A stretch of 9,610 nt of DNA from Candidatus Eiseniibacteriota bacterium (lineage in GTDB: Bacteria > Joyebacterota > Joyebacteria > Joyebacterales > Joyebacteraceae). The first letter of the stretch is position 1; every line of letters starts with the position of its first letter. The notes beneath the pieces are model-generated. The model did no database searches. It was not told where the DNA came from and saw only the letters and a program-made list of their open reading frames with translations. The DNA lies in assembly GCA_030638405.1 (NCBI GenBank), contig DAOWER010000016.1:1-9610 (forward strand). Reading direction: 5' to 3'. This document shows, piece by piece, positions 6,617 through 9,610 of the stretch. The position numbers and the translations under genes are program-made.

Positions 6617-6646
6617 GCCCCGCCTACAGAGGGGCCGACGGGGAAG
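6617..6646 (+). promoter_or_regulatory. dxs leader with two competing pairings, one covering the ribosome site
   Basis: GCCCC (6617-6621) can pair with GGGGC (6631-6635) around a nine-base loop. The same C-run, read as CCCCG (6618-6622), can instead pair with CGGGG (6639-6643), which overlaps the dxs Shine-Dalgarno GGGGAAG (6640-6646). One fold frees the ribosome site and the other hides it. Stems are only 5 bp, so chance in G+C-rich DNA is a real possibility. Confidence 0.25.
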
Positions 6647-6650
6647 TGTG

Positions 6651-8552
6651 ATGGGACGCATACTCGACAGCATAGACTCGCCCTCGGACGTCAAGAAGCT
6701 CGGCGTCGCCGAACTCGTGACCCTCGCGGACGAGCTTCGAGATGAGATCATCCGGGTGGTCTCGAGAAACGGCGGTCATCTGGCCCCGAGTCTCGGTGTC
6801 GTCGAGCTCACTCTGGCCCTGCACTACGTTTTCGATTCGCCCGACGACAAGCTGGTCTGGGACGTCGGGCACCAGAGCTACGCTCACAAGCTCATCACCG
6901 GCCGCAGGGACGACTTCGATACTCTCAGGCAGTACGGGGGCGTCGCCGGCTTCCCGCGGCGCGAGGAGAGCCCCCACGACGCCTTCAACACGGGGCACTC
7001 GAGCACGTCCATCTCCGCGGCTCTCGGCATGGCGTGCGCCCGTGACTTCCTGGACGGCGACAACCGTGTCATCGCAATCATCGGCGACGGTTCCCTGACG
7101 GCGGGTCTGGCGTTCGAGGGACTGAACCAGGCCGGACATCTCAAGCGGAACCTGATGGTCATCGTCAACGACAACCGCATGTCCATCGCCAAGAACGTCG
7201 GCGCGCTGTCGCAGTACCTCACGCGGCTTCTCTCCGCCCCGACCTATCAGCGTCTCGAGTCCGAGGTCTGGGAGATCATGGGCAAGATCCCGGCCGTAGG
7301 CTCGAGGGCCAGGGAGCTGGCAAGCAGGGCGCTCGAGGGCATGCGCGGCCTTCTCGTGCCCGGCGTGCTGTTCGAGGAACTGGGATTCAAGTACTTCGGT
7401 CCTCTCGACGGGCACAACACGGAGCTTCTCATCGAGGCCTTCGAGCGGCTCAGGTACATGGACGGCCCGCTGCTCGTTCACGTGATCACACAGAAGGGAA
7501 GGGGCTACCTGCCGGCGGAGGAGGACGCGTCCCGCTTCCACGGCATCGGCTCGTTCGAGAAGGAGACGGGGACGCTGACGAAGAAGTCGACGGCCATATC
7601 GTACACGGAGGTCTTCGGTCGGACGCTCACCGCTCTGGCGGAGAACGACGAGCGCGTCGTTGCGATCACCGCGGCGATGCCGGCCGGGACGGGGCTCGCG
7701 GACTTCGCGGGGCGGTTCCCGGAGAGATTCTTTGATGTCGGGATCGCCGAGCAGCACGCCGTGACCTTCGCTGCCGGACTCGCATCAATGGGCATGAAGC
7801 CCGTGGTGGCCATCTACTCGAGCTTCCTGCAGCGGGCGTACGACCAGCTGATCCACGACGTCTGCCTGCAGCGCCTTCCCGTGAGGCTCATGATAGACAG
7901 GGGAGGGATCGTCGGCGACGACGGTCCCACGCACCACGGCGTCTTCGACCTGACGTTCCTTCGCGCTGTCCCCAATCTCGTGATAATGTCCCCGAAGGAC
8001 GAGAACGAGCTGGCGGCCATGGTCCGCACGGCTCTGGACTACGACGACGGTCCGACCGTGGTCAGATACCCCCGTGGGGCGGGTCTGGGCGTCAAGATGG
8101 ACTACGAGCCGCAGTCGCTGCCCATAGGCAAGGGCGAGCTTCTGAGATCGGGCGGGGACCTGAGCTTCATTGCGATCGGTTCGATGGTCGACATGGCCAC
8201 GAGGGCGGCGGAAGAACTGGCGGGAGAGGGGATCGACGCTTCCGTCATCAATGCGCGGTTCGTTAAGCCGCTCGACCGGGAACTGATCATCGAGGAGGCG
8301 TTGAGGACGGGGCGCGTCATCACGCTCGAGGAGAACGTGGCCTCGGGCGGGTTCGGAGCGGCCGTGCTCGAGCTCCTGCAGTCCGAGGGCGCCTCGCAGG
8401 TGGCGGTGCGGGTCATGGCCCTTCCCGATGAGTTCGTGACGCACGGGTCCAGGGCGCAGCTGATGCAGGACTGCGGGCTTACGCTCGAGGACGTGGTGGC
8501 GTCTGCGCGCGCGCTGGTGACCGCTCAGGAGGTCCGACGAAGGAGGGCGTGA
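6651..8552 (+). CDS. dxs: 1-deoxy-D-xylulose-5-phosphate synthase
   Basis: A 633-residue thiamine-diphosphate enzyme of normal DXS length that joins pyruvate and glyceraldehyde 3-phosphate to make DXP, the entry step of the MEP isoprenoid pathway and a precursor for thiamine and pyridoxal. Key sites: H43 (GGHLAPSLG), H74 (DVGHQSYAHK), GHSSTSISAALG (115-126), the ThDP/Mg motif GDGSLTAGLAFEGLN (145-159) with NDN at 173-175, catalytic E367 (DVGIAEQHAVTFAAG), and SSFLQRAYDQLIHDV followed by GDDGPTHHGVFDL. The motif NDNRMSI has Arg where many homologues have Glu. ATG 6651 lies 5 bases after GGGGAA (6640-6645); the in-frame GTG at 6648 would leave 2, so ATG is preferred. It follows ispA, supplying the route that IspA draws on, and precedes nadK by 4 bases. 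Confidence 0.97.
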   Translation: MGRILDSIDSPSDVKKLGVAELVTLADELRDEIIRVVSRNGGHLAPSLGVVELTLALHYVFDSPDDKLVWDVGHQSYAHKLITGRRDDFDTLRQYGGVAGFPRREESPHDAFNTGHSSTSISAALGMACARDFLDGDNRVIAIIGDGSLTAGLAFEGLNQAGHLKRNLMVIVNDNRMSIAKNVGALSQYLTRLLSAPTYQRLESEVWEIMGKIPAVGSRARELASRALEGMRGLLVPGVLFEELGFKYFGPLDGHNTELLIEAFERLRYMDGPLLVHVITQKGRGYLPAEEDASRFHGIGSFEKETGTLTKKSTAISYTEVFGRTLTALAENDERVVAITAAMPAGTGLADFAGRFPERFFDVGIAEQHAVTFAAGLASMGMKPVVAIYSSFLQRAYDQLIHDVCLQRLPVRLMIDRGGIVGDDGPTHHGVFDLTFLRAVPNLVIMSPKDENELAAMVRTALDYDDGPTVVRYPRGAGLGVKMDYEPQSLPIGKGELLRSGGDLSFIAIGSMVDMATRAAEELAGEGIDASVINARFVKPLDRELIIEEALRTGRVITLEENVASGGFGAAVLELLQSEGASQVAVRVMALPDEFVTHGSRAQLMQDCGLTLEDVVASARALVTAQEVRRRRA

Positions 8553-8556
8553 GGCA

Positions 8557-9423
8557 ATGAAGACCGTTGGCATCGTGGCCAATCCTGTGAAGGACGGCGT
8601 GAGAGAGGCCATCGACGCTGTGCGAGGCTGGTGTGACAAACACGGGCTCGGCGTGCTGGCCGACGATGGGCTCCAGGCGCACACTTCCGGTTCCGTGCCG
8701 TGTGTTCCCTCGAGCGAACTCGTCGAGAGGGCGGAACTGGTTTTCGCCTGCGGCGGGGACGGCACCCTGCTGCGCGCGGTTCGGCTGGTCGCAACGGCCG
8801 GGCGAGAGACGCCGGTCATCGGCGTCAACCTCGGAAGCCTCGGTTTCCTGACCCAGATAGCGGAGGAGGAACTCGAGGACGTCCTCAGTCACCTCGACCC
8901 CGGTGATCTGCCCTCCAGCAGCCGAATGATGCTTGAGGTGAGAGTCAAGGGGCAGGAAGGGTCCGTGCTCGCTCTCAACGACGTGGTGATGTCCAAGGGA
9001 GCCGACTCGCGGATCATGTCCTTCGAAGCACGGGTCGACGGGGAAGTAGTGACACGCTACGCGGCAGACGGCCTGATCCTGGCGACGCCCTCCGGTTCCA
9101 CGGCATACTCGGTGTCGGCGGGCGGCCCCGTCGTGACGCCGCGAGTCGAGGCCATAATCCTGACGCCGATATGCCCGCACTCGTTGAGCATGAGATCGTG
9201 CGTGATCCCTCCCTCCACCGTCGTGGAGGTTGAGATGCTCGCGTGCGACGACAAGACCGTGATCTCGACCGACGGCGACCGTGCCTTCGGTCTGACCGAA
9301 GGAGACGTCGCAGAGGTGAGGACCGCCGCGACGCGCGCGGTCCTGGTGGACGTCTCGAAGCACTCGTACTACGAGATCCTGAGGAAGAAAATGCACTGGG
9401 CCGGGCGCGTGAGGGAGCGCTGA
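8557..9423 (+). CDS. nadK: NAD kinase
   Basis: A 288-residue ATP-NAD kinase that phosphorylates NAD to NADP. It has the signature GGDGT (66-70) in VFACGGDGTLLRAVR, then GVNLGSLGFLTQ (89-100), ALNDVVMSKG (139-148), YAADGLILATPSGSTAYS (168-185) with SAGGP (187-191), and PICPHSLSMR (204-213). The length is normal for bacterial NadK. ATG 8557 starts 4 bases after the dxs stop. AGGAGG at 8541-8546 is 10 bases upstream, and a second GAGG (8551-8554) formed from the dxs stop region is nearer. NADPH is needed in the reductive steps downstream of Dxs and is a possible FolD product, so the placement makes metabolic sense (inference). No missing catalytic residue was seen. Confidence 0.96.
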   Translation: MKTVGIVANPVKDGVREAIDAVRGWCDKHGLGVLADDGLQAHTSGSVPCVPSSELVERAELVFACGGDGTLLRAVRLVATAGRETPVIGVNLGSLGFLTQIAEEELEDVLSHLDPGDLPSSSRMMLEVRVKGQEGSVLALNDVVMSKGADSRIMSFEARVDGEVVTRYAADGLILATPSGSTAYSVSAGGPVVTPRVEAIILTPICPHSLSMRSCVIPPSTVVEVEMLACDDKTVISTDGDRAFGLTEGDVAEVRTAATRAVLVDVSKHSYYEILRKKMHWAGRVRER

Positions 9424-9426
9424 GGC

Positions 9427-9610
9427 ATGGCAGACACTCCCCGGCCGGTTCTCCGGGACATCACGGCTCTGCCGAACGTGGTGACGCTCGCCCGCATCGC
9501 GCTCGTGCCCGTGGCTCTGGTGCTTCTGGCTGGCGGTCACAGGCTCGCGGCCGTCGCCGTTCTGCTCGTGATGTTCGTGAGTGATGGACTGGACGGATAC
9601 CTGGCCCGAA
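9427..9610 (+). CDS. pgsA: CDP-alcohol phosphatidyltransferase, probably phosphatidylglycerophosphate synthase (3' end outside window)
   Basis: The open frame from ATG 9427 runs off the window, giving 61 residues. It begins like PgsA: LPNVVTLARIALVPVALVLL (15-34) is the first amphipathic/membrane segment, and a second hydrophobic segment (about 40-51) leads into the first half of the family active-site signature, D53-G-L-D56-G57-Y-L-A60-R61 (D-x2-D-G-x2-A-R). The remaining G-x3-D-x3-D lies beyond the edge. The family transfers a CDP-activated lipid group to an alcohol; PgsA uses glycerol 3-phosphate to start phosphatidylglycerol and cardiolipin synthesis at the inner membrane. The PNxxTLxR start favours PgsA over phosphatidylserine or inositol synthases, but the truncation leaves this open. 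The start is 3 bases after the nadK stop. AGGGAG (9412-9417) 9 bases upstream is the likely ribosome site, lying between two GCGC tetramers (9405-9408 and 9417-9420) that could form a short stem. Confidence 0.83.
   Translation, partial: MADTPRPVLRDITALPNVVTLARIALVPVALVLLAGGHRLAAVAVLLVMFVSDGLDGYLAR

Noticed and set aside
6624..7757. Long minus-strand open frame opposite dxs
   Set aside because: Same composition effect; dxs is certain on the + strand.
7785..9540. Overlapping minus-strand open frames opposite dxs end, nadK and pgsA
   Set aside because: Shadows of three recognised + strand genes; no motifs.
1..9610. Many CTCGAG hexamers, as if a dispersed repeat
   Set aside because: They are mostly the codon pair CTC-GAG (Leu-Glu) or nearby frames, explained by codon preference.
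1..9610. Intrinsic terminators
   Set aside because: None of the junction hairpins is followed by a T-run, so I call no terminator in the window.

Overview
This is a contiguous stretch of bacterial chromosome, G+C-rich (roughly two-thirds G+C by eye). It carries ten protein genes, all on the + strand and packed almost end to end. Eight are complete and two are cut by the window edges. I see no tRNA, rRNA, CRISPR array, insertion sequence, integrase, phage gene or classical terminator, and no gap as long as 300 bases (the longest is 68). Codons strongly prefer G or C in the third position. At least three genes (ymdB-type, folD, xseB) start with TTG. The species cannot be named from this. The mixture of gene-order elements and the divergent FolD fit a G+C-rich, possibly uncultivated lineage, but that is a guess.

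Layout. (1) Bases 1-815: C-terminal two-thirds of rarA (AAA+ replication-associated recombination protein A). (2) 816-883: a 68-base leader. (3) 884-2449: rny, the membrane-anchored endoribonuclease Y. (4) 2490-3275: a YmdB-type metallophosphoesterase, paired with rny as in Bacillus subtilis. (5) 3325-4197: folD, in a divergent form. (6) 4240-5469 and 5466-5705: xseA and xseB, the two subunits of exonuclease VII, overlapping by 4 bases. (7) 5692-6594: ispA-type farnesyl diphosphate synthase, overlapping the end of xseB. (8) 6651-8552: dxs, the first enzyme of the MEP isoprenoid route. (9) 8557-9423: nadK, NAD kinase. (10) 9427-end: start of a pgsA-type CDP-alcohol phosphatidyltransferase.

Functionally the run covers RNA turnover (rny, ymdB), one-carbon metabolism (folD), DNA repair (rarA, xseAB), isoprenoid supply (dxs, ispA), cofactor supply (nadK) and phospholipid synthesis (pgsA). 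The spacing, with overlaps or gaps of 3-56 bases after rny, suggests one long transcription unit, or a few with internal processing. The order folD-xseA-xseB-ispA-dxs and the pair rny-ymdB are each known conserved blocks; here they are joined.

This is a housekeeping region and I found no novel defence or mobile system. The points most worth a second look are: (a) FolD has Ile where the catalytic Lys of the YxxxK motif is expected; (b) the ymdB start region can fold into a 9-bp hairpin with the Shine-Dalgarno in the loop and the TTG start in the stem; and (c) several junctions carry hairpins on or next to stop codons, with alternative pairings before rny and before dxs.
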